DNA from: Clostridia bacterium
Lineage (GTDB): Bacteria; Bacillota; Clostridia; Oscillospirales; CAG-272
Direction: 5' to 3'
NCBI GenBank assembly: GCA_017540175.1
Contig: JAFYBN010000047.1
Location: 1-45,614 of the forward strand
Length of the DNA: 45,614 nucleotides
Made by a program: the position numbers and the translations under genes. The notes below the pieces were generated by a model. The model saw nothing but the letters and a program-made list of their open reading frames with translations, made no database searches and was not told the origin of the DNA. Numbering within the stretch: the first letter of the stretch is position 1; every line of letters begins with the position of its first letter. Shown piece by piece: positions 31,889 through 39,417 of the stretch.

Positions 31889-31934
31889 TTTTTCTCTTTA
31901 CTCCTTTGAGGCGGGGGCTTCTTTCCCCGCGGAT

Positions 31935-31971
31935 AAAAGGACTGAACCGGAGAAGTCCCTCGGTTCAGTCC
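31935..31971 (-). terminator. Terminator after fba
   Basis: The 11-bp stem GGACTGAACCG/CGGTTCAGTCC (31961-31971 and 31939-31949) is followed by TTTTA on the minus strand. A second small GCGGGG/CCCCGC hairpin follows before the thioesterase. Some readthrough is needed to express the next genes, because no promoter is evident. Confidence 0.75.
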
Positions 31972-31994
31972 CGGTTATGCTTCTAAAAATGTGC

Positions 31995-32960
31995 TCAGAG
32001 CGTTCCGGCACTGCCGAGAACGTCGTGGATCTTGTGGGACACCATCTTCTTGACCTCGGCGCGCGCGACGGAGAGATAGGTTCTCGGGTCGAACGCCTCG
32101 GGCTGCTCGTTGAAGACGCGGCGGATGCCCGCGGTCATGGCGAGGCGGATGTCGGAGTCGATGTTGATCTTGCAGACGGAGAGCGTCGCCGCTTTCCTGA
32201 GCTGTTCCTCCGGAATGCCGACCGCGTCCGGGAGCTTGCCGCCGAGCGCGTTGATTTCCTTCACGTATTCCTGCGGAACGGAGGACGCGCCGTGGAGAAC
32301 GATCGGGAAGCCGGGCAGTCTTCTGCCGACCTCTTCGAGGATGTCGAAGCGGAGCGGCGGGGGAACGAGGATGCCGTCCGCGTTTCTCGTGCACTGCGCG
32401 GCGGTGAACTTGTACGCGCCGTGGGACGTGCCGATGGCGATGGCGAGGGAGTCGACGCCGGTGCGGGTGACGAATTCCTCAACTTCTTCGGGATGGGTGT
32501 AGGAGCTGTCCTCGGCGGAGACCTTGACGTCGTCCTCGACGCCCGCCAGTCTGCCGAGCTCGCCTTCCACGACGACGCCGTGCGCGTGCGCGTATTCCAC
32601 GACCTTCTTCGTCAGGGCGATGTTGTCCTCGAAATTGTGGTGGGAGCCGTCGATCATGACGGAGGTGAAACCGCCGTCGATGCACGCCTTGCAGATGTCG
32701 AAATCCGCGCCGTGGTCAAGGTGCAGGGCGAGGTCGATGCCGGAATCGGCGATGGCGGCCTGCGCGAGCGCCATGAGGTACGCCTGCTTCGCGTACTTGC
32801 GCGCGCCGGCGGACACCTGCAGGATCACCGGGGACTTCGCTTCTCCGGCGGCCTCCGCGATCGCCTGGATGATTTCCATGTTGTTGATATTGAAAGCGCC
32901 GATGGCGTAATGCCCTTCATACGCCTTCTTGAACATTTCGGTTGTCGTAACGAGTGCCAT
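31995..32960 (-). CDS. fba: Class II fructose-bisphosphate aldolase
   Basis: This 321-residue glycolytic and gluconeogenic enzyme cleaves fructose-1,6-bisphosphate into DHAP and GAP using zinc. Motifs seen are NINNMEI near the N-terminus, LHLDHGADF with zinc-ligand His, GELGRLAGVEDD, GTSHGAYKF, VLHGASSVP with a second metal His, and KINIDSD. The length and sequence order fit FbaA-type rather than tagatose-specific forms, although GatY/KbaY is not excluded. The start follows AAGGAG. It has its own promoter and is followed by a terminator. Confidence 0.9.
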   Translation of the reverse strand: MALVTTTEMFKKAYEGHYAIGAFNINNMEIIQAIAEAAGEAKSPVILQVSAGARKYAKQAYLMALAQAAIADSGIDLALHLDHGADFDICKACIDGGFTSVMIDGSHHNFEDNIALTKKVVEYAHAHGVVVEGELGRLAGVEDDVKVSAEDSSYTHPEEVEEFVTRTGVDSLAIAIGTSHGAYKFTAAQCTRNADGILVPPPLRFDILEEVGRRLPGFPIVLHGASSVPQEYVKEINALGGKLPDAVGIPEEQLRKAATLSVCKINIDSDIRLAMTAGIRRVFNEQPEAFDPRTYLSVARAEVKKMVSHKIHDVLGSAGTL

Positions 32961-32996
32961 AATTCCGCTCCTTGCTGTTATTTGATTAACCGTTTT

Positions 32997-33025
32997 ATTT
33001 TACTCCATCGCTCCTGAAAAGTCAA
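32997..33025 (-). promoter_or_regulatory. Promoter of fba
   Basis: On the minus strand, TTGACT (33025-33020) and TAAAAT (33002-32997) are spaced by 17 bases. Confidence 0.75.
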
Positions 33026-33077
33026 CAGGTTTCTAAAAAACAGGATGTGAATTTTCAGCTTTCGCGCGGGCGTGCCG

Positions 33078-34121
33078 TCACCCGACAAACTGGAACACGC
33101 AGAAGGCCGCGTAAAGCGCGAGCAGGAGAATGCCCTGCCAGCGGGACATTTTTCCCTTCGCGAGCGCGGGGACGGTGAGGATCCACATGACGACGAGCAT
33201 CAGGGGCACGTCCACGACGAGGGAGGCGTTCATCCCGGCGATGGTCTTCTCCACGGGCAGATTGAACGGGCTGATCGTGATCGCCGTGCCGCTCACGAGG
33301 ACGAGATTGAAGAGGTTCGCTCCGATCACGTTGCCGAGGGAGAGCGCGCTGTGCCCCTTCGCGAGGCTGGTGATGGCGGTGACGAGCTCCGGCAGGGAGG
33401 TCCCGAGCGCGACGAAGGTGAGCGCGATCACGGATTCCGGCACGCCCAGCGCACCGGCGATCTTCGTGCCGTGGTCCACGAGCAGCTTCGCGCCGAGGGC
33501 GATGCACGCCGCGCCGACGACGAGAAGAACGAGGGCCTTCCCGAGGGGCATGTCCTTTTCTTTCTCATTTTCATCCTCTTGCGCGCCTTGCTGTCCCCCG
33601 TCAGAACCGCCTGCGGGCAGCTCATCCTTCTTATTCAGTCCCTGCCGCACGGAGAGGATCATATAGACGACGAACACCGCGAGCAGGACCATCCCGCTCC
33701 ACCGCGGAAAGCCCTTGTTGATATAGGCGTTGAGAATATAGAACGCCGCCGAGCCGAAGAAAAAGAGCACGGGCGTTCTGAGAGATTTCCGATCCACCGT
33801 TCCGGGACGCACGGCGGCGGTCAGGGCGGCGATCAGGGCGGTGTTGCAGATCACCGAGCCGATCGCGTTGCCGTAGGCGATCTCCCCGTGTCCCTCGATC
33901 GCCGCGGTCGCGGATACCAGAACCTCCGGCAGGGTCGTGCCGATGGAAACCACCGTCGCGCCGACGATAATCTCCGGGATGCGGAAGCGCCGTGCCACCG
34001 CGGTCGAGCCGTCCACGAACCAGTCCCCGCCCTTGATGAGGAGCAGGAAGCCGACGAGGAAGAAGAGGATGTTCCCCCCGAGCCCGAGTCCGTCGATAAA
34101 CTTGGAAATTGTCTCGATCAT
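33078..34121 (-). CDS. Calcium/sodium antiporter of the CaCA superfamily (YrbG-like)
   Basis: This 347-residue integral membrane exchanger has two inverted repeat halves of about five helices each. The alpha-repeats are visible twice: SIGTTLPEVLVSATAA with GNAIGSVICNTALI, and ALGTSLPELVTAITS with GNVIGANLFNLVLV. Each contains the acidic residue that binds the cation. A charged, Gly/Gln-rich cytoplasmic loop (about 160-185, GGSDGGQQGAQEDENEKEKD) separates the halves. It begins 31 bases after mntP and is therefore probably under the same Mn2+ riboswitch. The transported ion could be Ca2+ or Mn2+. Confidence 0.88.
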   Translation of the reverse strand: MIETISKFIDGLGLGGNILFFLVGFLLLIKGGDWFVDGSTAVARRFRIPEIIVGATVVSIGTTLPEVLVSATAAIEGHGEIAYGNAIGSVICNTALIAALTAAVRPGTVDRKSLRTPVLFFFGSAAFYILNAYINKGFPRWSGMVLLAVFVVYMILSVRQGLNKKDELPAGGSDGGQQGAQEDENEKEKDMPLGKALVLLVVGAACIALGAKLLVDHGTKIAGALGVPESVIALTFVALGTSLPELVTAITSLAKGHSALSLGNVIGANLFNLVLVSGTAITISPFNLPVEKTIAGMNASLVVDVPLMLVVMWILTVPALAKGKMSRWQGILLLALYAAFCVFQFVG

Positions 34122-34152
34122 GATCCTAAATCTCCTTGGTTTTGTTAGCCCG

Positions 34153-34746
34153 TCAGCCGATGAACGAGCTGACGAAAATCTCGATGCCGATGCCGATCAG
34201 GATAACGCCGCCCAGCACGGACGCGTGCCGCGCGAGCTTCGTGCCGAAGACCTTGCCGATCTTCACCCCCGCCGCGCAGATCAAAAACGTGACCGCCGCG
34301 ATGATGAGCGACGCCGCGAGCGCCATGGGCGCGTGATAATCCGCGATGGTAAAGCCGACGGACAGGGCGTCGATGGAGGTCGCGATCCCCTGCAGAACGA
34401 TGGTCCACACGCCGGGCTTCGGGCGCGGGGCATCCTCTTCCCCGCTCCCCCGGCGGAGCCCTTCGACGAGCATTTTGCCGCCGATGAAGCAGAGCAGGAC
34501 CAGGGAGATCCACGGGATGAGCTTATGAAACGCGCCGAACGCCTCGCTGACCGTGCGGACGAGAAACCACCCCGTCATCGGCATGAGCGCCTGAAAGCCC
34601 GCGAAGGTCCCCGCGATGGCGGCTCCCCGCCGTTTTGACATATCCGGTTCGTTCAGTCCGTTCGCCATCGAAACGGAGAAAGCGTCCATCGCCAGCCCCG
34701 CGCCGAGCAGAACGCTGTTGAACACGAACAGAAACGTCCACTCCAT
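34153..34746 (-). CDS. mntP: Manganese efflux pump MntP
   Basis: This 197-residue membrane protein has six helices of the MntP (DUF204) family, which exports Mn2+. The paired acidic motifs are present: GAGLAMDAFSVSMANG and ATSIDALSVGF, each with the conserved Asp. The ATG at 34746 is chosen because it follows a GGGGGAT site and begins at the family's usual position. Upstream in-frame codons lie in the riboswitch terminator region. Regulation by a Mn2+-sensing yybP-ykoY riboswitch is supported by the leader. The next gene is a cation antiporter in the same operon. Confidence 0.92.
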   Translation of the reverse strand: MEWTFLFVFNSVLLGAGLAMDAFSVSMANGLNEPDMSKRRGAAIAGTFAGFQALMPMTGWFLVRTVSEAFGAFHKLIPWISLVLLCFIGGKMLVEGLRRGSGEEDAPRPKPGVWTIVLQGIATSIDALSVGFTIADYHAPMALAASLIIAAVTFLICAAGVKIGKVFGTKLARHASVLGGVILIGIGIEIFVSSFIG

Positions 34747-34775
34747 GGATATCCCCCATGCGGTATTCAGAATAT

Positions 34776-34798
34776 AAAAAAACACGCGCGTCGCGCAT
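34776..34798 (-). terminator. Expression-platform terminator of the Mn riboswitch
   Basis: On the minus strand, ATGCGCG pairs with CGCGTGT around loop ACG, followed by T6 or T7 (34776-34782). It lies just before mntP, which suits transcriptional control: ligand binding would prevent this hairpin. Confidence 0.7.
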
Positions 34799-34884
34799 GC
34801 ATCCGGTCTTCACTTTCCGCAGCCCCCGCGGAGCGGCGGTCGGCGGTTCTTTGGGACGGAGCGGAAAACCATGCGCGGCAAAAA

Positions 34885-34997
34885 CCGAGCATGGGTCTCG
34901 CGATTTGAAGCAAGCCAGACGCCTCACGATTCCGCGGACGTCGGGACTGTTGACTTGCTGCGCGGCATCCGCGTTCGCTACTCCCCCAAGCCTTGAG
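34885..34997 (-). promoter_or_regulatory. yybP-ykoY family Mn2+ riboswitch
   Basis: The minus-strand leader starts with GGCTTGGGGGAGTAGC, the family's conserved 5' motif (34976-34992), immediately after the promoter. The distal GAGACCCATGC motif follows, with the reverse of GGTCTC at 34894-34899. These conserved elements bracket paired arms, and a terminator stands downstream. The class is established as a manganese sensor. The neighbouring mntP supports the assignment. The secondary structure was traced by eye. Confidence 0.82.
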
Positions 34998-34998
34998 T

Positions 34999-35027
34999 AT
35001 TGTATCACATCAAACGCGGCTTGTCAA
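34999..35027 (-). promoter_or_regulatory. Promoter of the mntP operon
   Basis: TTGACA (35027-35022) and TACAAT (35004-34999) are spaced by 17 bases. The riboswitch would begin directly at the transcript start. Confidence 0.8.
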
Positions 35028-35146
35028 GAAGTTTTCGACGATTTGCACTCCCCCACCGCATTCTGCCCAAAATAATCCGCAAAACTTTGTAAAATTCGCC
35101 GAAGCGAAAGGCGCGCGAAGGCGCGCACAACGCGGCGCAAATATGC

Positions 35147-35152
35147 TATAAT
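35147..35152 (+). promoter_or_regulatory. Extended -10 promoter of the solute-binding gene
   Basis: TGCTATAAT is an extended -10 box. No good -35 element stands upstream, and the preceding region is a GCGCGC-rich run. Confidence 0.6.
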
Positions 35153-35184
35153 GAAGCGGAAACGCAAACAGGAGGTTTTTGAAC

Positions 35185-36705
35185 ATGAAACTGAAACGAA
35201 TCCTTTGCGCGGCGCTTGCGGTCCTGATGCTCGTCTCCGCCGCCGCCTGCTCCGAAACGCCCGCCGAGCCCGAGGACACCGGCTCGGGCACGCCCGCCGT
35301 CCCCGCCGACGAAGCCGTGCCGGGGGGAGAAAACCAGCCTGCCGGAGAACAGGCTGAGGAAGCAGCGCAGGAGGACCGCGCTTCCGTGAAGGACGGTCTG
35401 CCCGAGCTGAACTTTGAAGGCAGGGAATTCCGCGCCGCCCAGCAGACGAGCCGCACCTACGAATTCTACGCAGAGGAGCTCACTGGCGAGGGCACGAACG
35501 ACGCGGTTTACAACCGCAACCTCACCGTAGAGGGCCGCTTCGGGGTAAATATCGTCTCCGTGGACTACGACTCGCTTTCTTCCATCACGACCGACGTCGC
35601 GACGCTCGCGAAGGCGGGGACGGACGCCTACGAGGTCGTCTCCCATTACGCCTACCGCGCCTATGTCCCGATCCACAGCGGCGTGTACCGCAACTGGCTC
35701 GACGTTCCGAACGTGGACTTCACCCGCCCGTGGTGGAACGCCCTCGCGAACGAGCAGAATACCATCAACGGTTATCTCTACACCGCGACCGGGGACGTCA
35801 ACATCTCCTCCCTGCTCACGACCTACGCGATCTTCTTTGACGTGCCCGTGACGGAGAAATACGGCATCACGGCGGAATCGCTCTACAACTCCGTGTACGA
35901 CGGGACGTGGACGATCGATCACTTCATCGGGCTCACCTCGTCGATCTATGAGGATTCCAACGGCAACGGAAAGCGCGACGACTCGGACACCTACGGCTTC
36001 GCGGCGTGGCCGGGCATCTCCGCGGACGCGTGGCTCCCGGCGTTCGATCAGCCGATCAGCGAAAAGGACGCGGACGGCTTCCCGGTCGCCGCGATCATGT
36101 CGGACAAGACGGTTTCGGCGCTTGAGAAAATGTACCATTTCTATTATGAGACCGACGGCGGCTACGGCGACGTGGGCTCCGCGGAAGGCGAGGTCGACAT
36201 GTTCGCGCGCGACCTTGTCTGCTTCGTTCCCTCCGTCTTCGACGACGCGTTCACCGTGTACCGCTACATGGACAGCTCCTACGGCATTCTGCCCTATCCG
36301 AAATGGGACGAGAGTCAGGAGAAGTACCTGACCAACTCCCGCGACCAGTACACCGTCATCGGCATTCCGATCTTCAAACCGGACGGCGATCTCGAATTCA
36401 TCGGAACGGTCATGGAGGCGCTGTCCGCCGAAAGCTGGCGCAGCGTCTACCCGCAGTACTACGACATCGCGCTCAAGGGCAAGTATTCCCTCGACCGCGA
36501 CACGGCGACCATGGTGGACCTCGTGCTCGCGGGCCGAAACTACGACTTCTCCTTCCTCTTCGGCGAAGCGGAATTCAACCGCCTGCCCTACTTCTTCCGC
36601 GACCTGCTCGCCGACCGCGACGTCAACATCGCCTCGAAGTACAAGAAGGCGGAAAAGGCCATCCGCAAGGGCACGGAAAAGCTCCGCGGCTACTACGGGG
36701 GCTGA
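35185..36705 (+). CDS. Extracellular sugar-type solute-binding lipoprotein
   Basis: This 506-residue lipoprotein has a signal peptide with lipobox SAAA-C and an acidic Pro/Glu linker (about 26-70). A two-lobed binding domain follows, with GTNDAVYNRN, TRPWWNAL, DGTWTIDHF and a Ca-loop-like DSNGNGKRDDSD. It is a full-length paralogue of the disrupted gene at 3947-5431. Its C-terminal region YYDIALKGKYSLDRD shows which residue was lost there. The start is the ATG after CAGGAGG. As with its paralogue, no permease or ATPase gene is adjacent, so it is an orphan binding protein. A carbohydrate ligand is inferred from the family only. Confidence 0.85.
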   Translation: MKLKRILCAALAVLMLVSAAACSETPAEPEDTGSGTPAVPADEAVPGGENQPAGEQAEEAAQEDRASVKDGLPELNFEGREFRAAQQTSRTYEFYAEELTGEGTNDAVYNRNLTVEGRFGVNIVSVDYDSLSSITTDVATLAKAGTDAYEVVSHYAYRAYVPIHSGVYRNWLDVPNVDFTRPWWNALANEQNTINGYLYTATGDVNISSLLTTYAIFFDVPVTEKYGITAESLYNSVYDGTWTIDHFIGLTSSIYEDSNGNGKRDDSDTYGFAAWPGISADAWLPAFDQPISEKDADGFPVAAIMSDKTVSALEKMYHFYYETDGGYGDVGSAEGEVDMFARDLVCFVPSVFDDAFTVYRYMDSSYGILPYPKWDESQEKYLTNSRDQYTVIGIPIFKPDGDLEFIGTVMEALSAESWRSVYPQYYDIALKGKYSLDRDTATMVDLVLAGRNYDFSFLFGEAEFNRLPYFFRDLLADRDVNIASKYKKAEKAIRKGTEKLRGYYGG

Positions 36706-36819
36706 ATCCCCTCAAATGTGAAAAGCGCGCGTCGTTGTTTTCACCAGAAAATCATCAATCCCGCGCACCTTCTCTGTAAACATTAACAAATCGTACACAA
36801 TTACGCACCGCTTTTATGT

Positions 36820-36825
36820 TATAAT
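36820..36825 (+). promoter_or_regulatory. -10 element of hpf
   Basis: TGTTATAAT is an extended -10 sequence, 65 bases upstream of the start. The -35 region is poor. Confidence 0.55.
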
Positions 36826-36889
36826 AGAAATGCGGAGGGGGAGGAAAACACGAAACCCCTGCCGCAAATTCCAGAAAGGCGGTACGATC

Positions 36890-37432
36890 ATGAACATCAA
36901 CATTATCGGCAGACAGGTCAACATCAGCGACGACATGCGTGATTACGTGGAAAAGAAGCTCGTCAAATTCGATCGGTTCTTCCCGAGAGGAGCGGACGCG
37001 GCGGTCACGTTCCGGAAGGTTCGCGACAACGTATGCGCAGAAATCACCATCTCGGTCGGCAGTACGCTCTTCCGCGCGGAGGAAACGAGCACGGAGTATA
37101 AAACCGCCGTCAATCGCTGCGTCGATGTGATCGAGGGTCAGATCCGCAAAAACAAGACCCGCCTCGAAAAGAGAATGAAGTCCTCGTTCGCCGCCGCGGA
37201 AGCCGCTCTCACGGAAGGCGAACAGCCCGTGGAGGAGGAAGGCGTGTTCGACATCCGCACCAAGTCCTTCCCGCTCAAGCCCATGACGGCGGAAGAGGCG
37301 ATCCTTCAGATGAACCTGCTCGGACACAGTTTCTACGCGTTCGCGGACGCGGACACCGGAGAGACCTGCATCGTGTACAAGCGCAACGCCGGCAGCTACG
37401 GCCTCATCATCCCGGAGAAGAAAGAAGTCTGA
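36890..37432 (+). CDS. hpf: Long-form ribosome hibernation-promoting factor
   Basis: This 180-residue protein silences ribosomes as 100S dimers. The N-terminal HPF/YfiA domain (1 to about 100) starts MNINIIGRQVNISDDMRDYVEKKLVKFDRFF. An acidic linker (about 105-120) follows. The C-terminal domain (about 121-180) contains RTKSFPLKPMTAEEAILQMNLLGHSFYAF, the usual dimerisation module of long HPF. The start at 36890 follows AGAAAGGCGG, and its own promoter and terminator make it monocistronic. Confidence 0.93.
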   Translation: MNINIIGRQVNISDDMRDYVEKKLVKFDRFFPRGADAAVTFRKVRDNVCAEITISVGSTLFRAEETSTEYKTAVNRCVDVIEGQIRKNKTRLEKRMKSSFAAAEAALTEGEQPVEEEGVFDIRTKSFPLKPMTAEEAILQMNLLGHSFYAFADADTGETCIVYKRNAGSYGLIIPEKKEV

Positions 37433-37478
37433 TTCCCGGGGGAGGTGCGCGGCAGCATTCCGCACAGCTCAGATAACC

Positions 37479-37512
37479 AAAAAGCCAGCCGTTTGACGCG
37501 GTTGGCTTTTTC
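37479..37512 (+). terminator. Terminator after hpf
   Basis: The stem AAAAGCCAGCCG/CGGTTGGCTTTT is followed by further T residues. It is self-complementary and could also act on the minus strand. Confidence 0.8.
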
Positions 37513-37602
37513 TGTTCGATGGAGAGCGCGCGCATTCTCCGACCGGCGACCGAACCGGTCATGTTTCCGGGCACCGACCGGTGCCGCGGCGGCCGGCGGA
37601 CC

Positions 37603-37631
37603 GGCGGCTTGGCGGCTTGGCGGCTTGGCGG
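37603..37631. repeat. Short 8-bp tandem repeat
   Basis: GGCGGCTT occurs three times in tandem plus a partial copy, in the space between hpf and the zinc-ribbon gene. A GGCACC/GGTGCC hairpin lies just upstream (37570-37585). Confidence 0.7.
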
Positions 37632-37659
37632 ACCGTTCGATCCGCAAACCCTCCGGGAT

Positions 37660-38109
37660 TCAGGTCAGCATGCGAAGGATCAAAATCAGGAAGGACAAAA
37701 ACGACACGCCGGCGCCGACGAGCCCCATGAGATCGAACTCCTTCCCCCGTTTACCGTTCTTTCTGACCTGAAACAGTCCGATAATGGAGAAAGTGATCGC
37801 GGGAATTCCGAGCAGCAGGGTGGGAAGCAGGAACCAAAGGAAGAAGCCGGTCCTCGACGACGAATACCAGATCACGATGAGAGCGATCAGCCACAGCAAG
37901 GTATAGGCGGAAGCGAAACAGAGCGCGAGGATGCTGAAAAGATCGTACCTGTGCAGGATCCCATAAGGATTATAGGGCTGCGGATAGTTCGGATAATTTC
38001 TGTTATACGGATAATATTGCTGATTCTGCCGGGGAGACGCATACGTCCCGCAAAAAGGACAGCGCCCGTCACGAACATTGAACTGTCTTCCGCATCTCGA
38101 ACAATACAT
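37660..38109 (-). CDS. Zinc-ribbon membrane protein, smaller paralogue
   Basis: This 149-residue protein begins with a zinc ribbon, MYCSRCGRQFNVRDGRCPFCG (CxxC...CxxC). A Tyr/Pro/Asn-rich linker follows (about 26-52). Three or four membrane helices come next, including a last segment ending in a short basic tail. It has the same N-terminal motif and layout as the next gene upstream, so the two are paralogues. The ATG at 38109 follows GGAG. No enzymatic motif is seen. The family resembles zinc-ribbon/DUF4190-type membrane proteins. Its role is unknown. Confidence 0.75.
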   Translation of the reverse strand: MYCSRCGRQFNVRDGRCPFCGTYASPRQNQQYYPYNRNYPNYPQPYNPYGILHRYDLFSILALCFASAYTLLWLIALIVIWYSSSRTGFFLWFLLPTLLLGIPAITFSIIGLFQVRKNGKRGKEFDLMGLVGAGVSFLSFLILILRMLT

Positions 38110-38227
38110 AAGCGACTCCGTAAATATGGATTTTGTCCGGCTGACGACCGATCCGCTCGGATCGACGCCGGTTTTGCGGCTCAAAACGAACAGCCGCGGC
38201 CGGGAGCGGGGAGCGCCACCGCTTCAC

Positions 38228-39010
38228 TCAAAAGATGATCAGGATCAGGATGAACAGCAAAAACGCCGAGCCGGACGTGATAATACCCGTCAGCGCCAGT
38301 TTGTACCCCGGCTGCCCGGTTCTCCGTGTCTGGCGCATGCCGAGGATGGAAAAGACGACGGCGGGCGCGCCGACGAACAGCGTGCTGAGAAGGAACGGAA
38401 GGAGATGGCTGTTCGGCTTACTCACGCCGACCATGCTCAAAAGACTGTTGATTCCCGCGTATTTGCTCGACTGGACGATCGCCGCGATGAAGACGATCAG
38501 GCAGATGAGGGCATACAGGATCGAAGCGAAGAAACCGATGAGCGTGAAAAGATTGTTTCTGCGGAAGAACGCCGCGATTTTCTGCGAAGATGTCCGCGCG
38601 GGATACCCCGGATAGTTCTGTCCGTTGTACCCCTGGCCGTACGGCCGGTTGTATCCCGGATTGCCCTGGCGGTTGTACCCCTGGCCGTACGGCTGGTTGT
38701 ATCCCGGATTGCCCTGGCGGTTATACCCCTGACCGTACGGCTGATTGTATCCCGGATTGTTCTGCCGGTTGTACCCCTGACCGTACGGCTGATTGTATCC
38801 CGGATTGTTCTGCCGGTTGTACCCCTGACCGTACGGCTGATTGTATCCCGGATTGTTCTGCCGGTTGTACCCCTGACCGTACGGCTGGTTATATCCCGCA
38901 TTGCTCTGCTGATTGTTCCCCGGATTGCCTTGCTGCCGTACGCTTGTTCCGCAGTAAGGACAGCGTCCGTCGCGTATGTTGAACTCTCTTCCGCATCTCG
39001 CGCAGCGCAT
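38228..39010 (-). CDS. Zinc-ribbon membrane protein with NPGYNQPYGQGYNRQ repeats
   Basis: This 260-residue protein has an N-terminal zinc ribbon (MRCARCGREFNIRDGRCPYCG, residues 1-21). Six 16-residue repeats follow, of form NNPGYNQPYGQGYNRQ (about 36-131), rich in Asn, Gln, Gly and Tyr. The second half has about three or four membrane helices. The composition of the repeat resembles prion-like, phase-separating linkers. The ATG at 39010 follows GGAGGG. A consensus promoter stands upstream, and the smaller paralogue lies 118 bases downstream in the same direction. The function is unknown. Confidence 0.78.
   Translation of the reverse strand: MRCARCGREFNIRDGRCPYCGTSVRQQGNPGNNQQSNAGYNQPYGQGYNRQNNPGYNQPYGQGYNRQNNPGYNQPYGQGYNRQNNPGYNQPYGQGYNRQGNPGYNQPYGQGYNRQGNPGYNRPYGQGYNGQNYPGYPARTSSQKIAAFFRRNNLFTLIGFFASILYALICLIVFIAAIVQSSKYAGINSLLSMVGVSKPNSHLLPFLLSTLFVGAPAVVFSILGMRQTRRTGQPGYKLALTGIITSGSAFLLFILILIIF
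38618..38905. repeat. 48-bp tandem repeat, six copies, coding
   Basis: Six 48-base units encode NNPGYNQPYGQGYNRQ. The middle copies are nearly identical, and the outer copies diverge (NAGY at one end, NRPYGQGYNGQ at the other). This is an in-frame coding repeat. Confidence 0.9.
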
Positions 39011-39048
39011 GAACGTCCCTCCGTTCTGAAACAATTATATTTACCCGA

Positions 39049-39077
39049 ATTATAGCACAGGACTTGGGTGATGTCAA
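39049..39077 (-). promoter_or_regulatory. Promoter of the zinc-ribbon membrane genes
   Basis: TTGACA (39077-39072) and TATAAT (39054-39049) are perfect, with a 17-base spacer. Confidence 0.85.
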
Positions 39078-39305
39078 GACTCTTTGGTGATTCTGCCGCT
39101 TGATTCGGGATTCAGGGATTCTGATCGGTTTTTTCGAACTTTTTTCATTCTTCTTTTCTTCCCGTCTCCCCCGCTCCGCGCTGTTCCCGAACCGGCGCGG
39201 CTCCGCCGTCCGCGTTTGCCCGTGTGCGGTGATGCCCGGCAGAATCATCGGCGTTTTGCACAAGAATTTACCGTCCGAAATGACGACATTTTATGCACTA
39301 AAAAA

Positions 39306-39334
39306 TTGACACCGGGGTGAAATCATGCTATAAT
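39306..39334 (+). promoter_or_regulatory. Promoter of asd
   Basis: TTGACA (39306-39311) and TATAAT (39329-39334) are perfect, with a 17-base spacer. Confidence 0.85.
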
Positions 39335-39417
39335 GGAAGCGGAAAGACAAGGAGAAACGCGCTTTCCCCGCCCGAGGGCGGAGGACAAAAACCGCGCGCT
39401 TCCACGGAGGTATATTC

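Larger units (their letters stand above)
39011..39417. other. Divergent intergenic region between zinc-ribbon gene and asd
   Basis: The region holds two outward-facing promoters (39049-39077 minus, 39306-39334 plus) and the asd leader. Between about 39080 and 39300 I see nothing coding or structured. Confidence 0.6.

Noticed and set aside
38618-38905. Possible CRISPR array (regularly spaced 48-base repeats)
   Set aside because: The units are contiguous without unique spacers and are in frame with a protein repeat; no cas genes are present.
39335-39417. Lysine riboswitch or other leader control upstream of asd
   Set aside because: The leader is only about 75 bases, too short for the lysine aptamer, and the apparent GGAAGCG/CGCTTCC pairing includes bases at or upstream of the transcript start.
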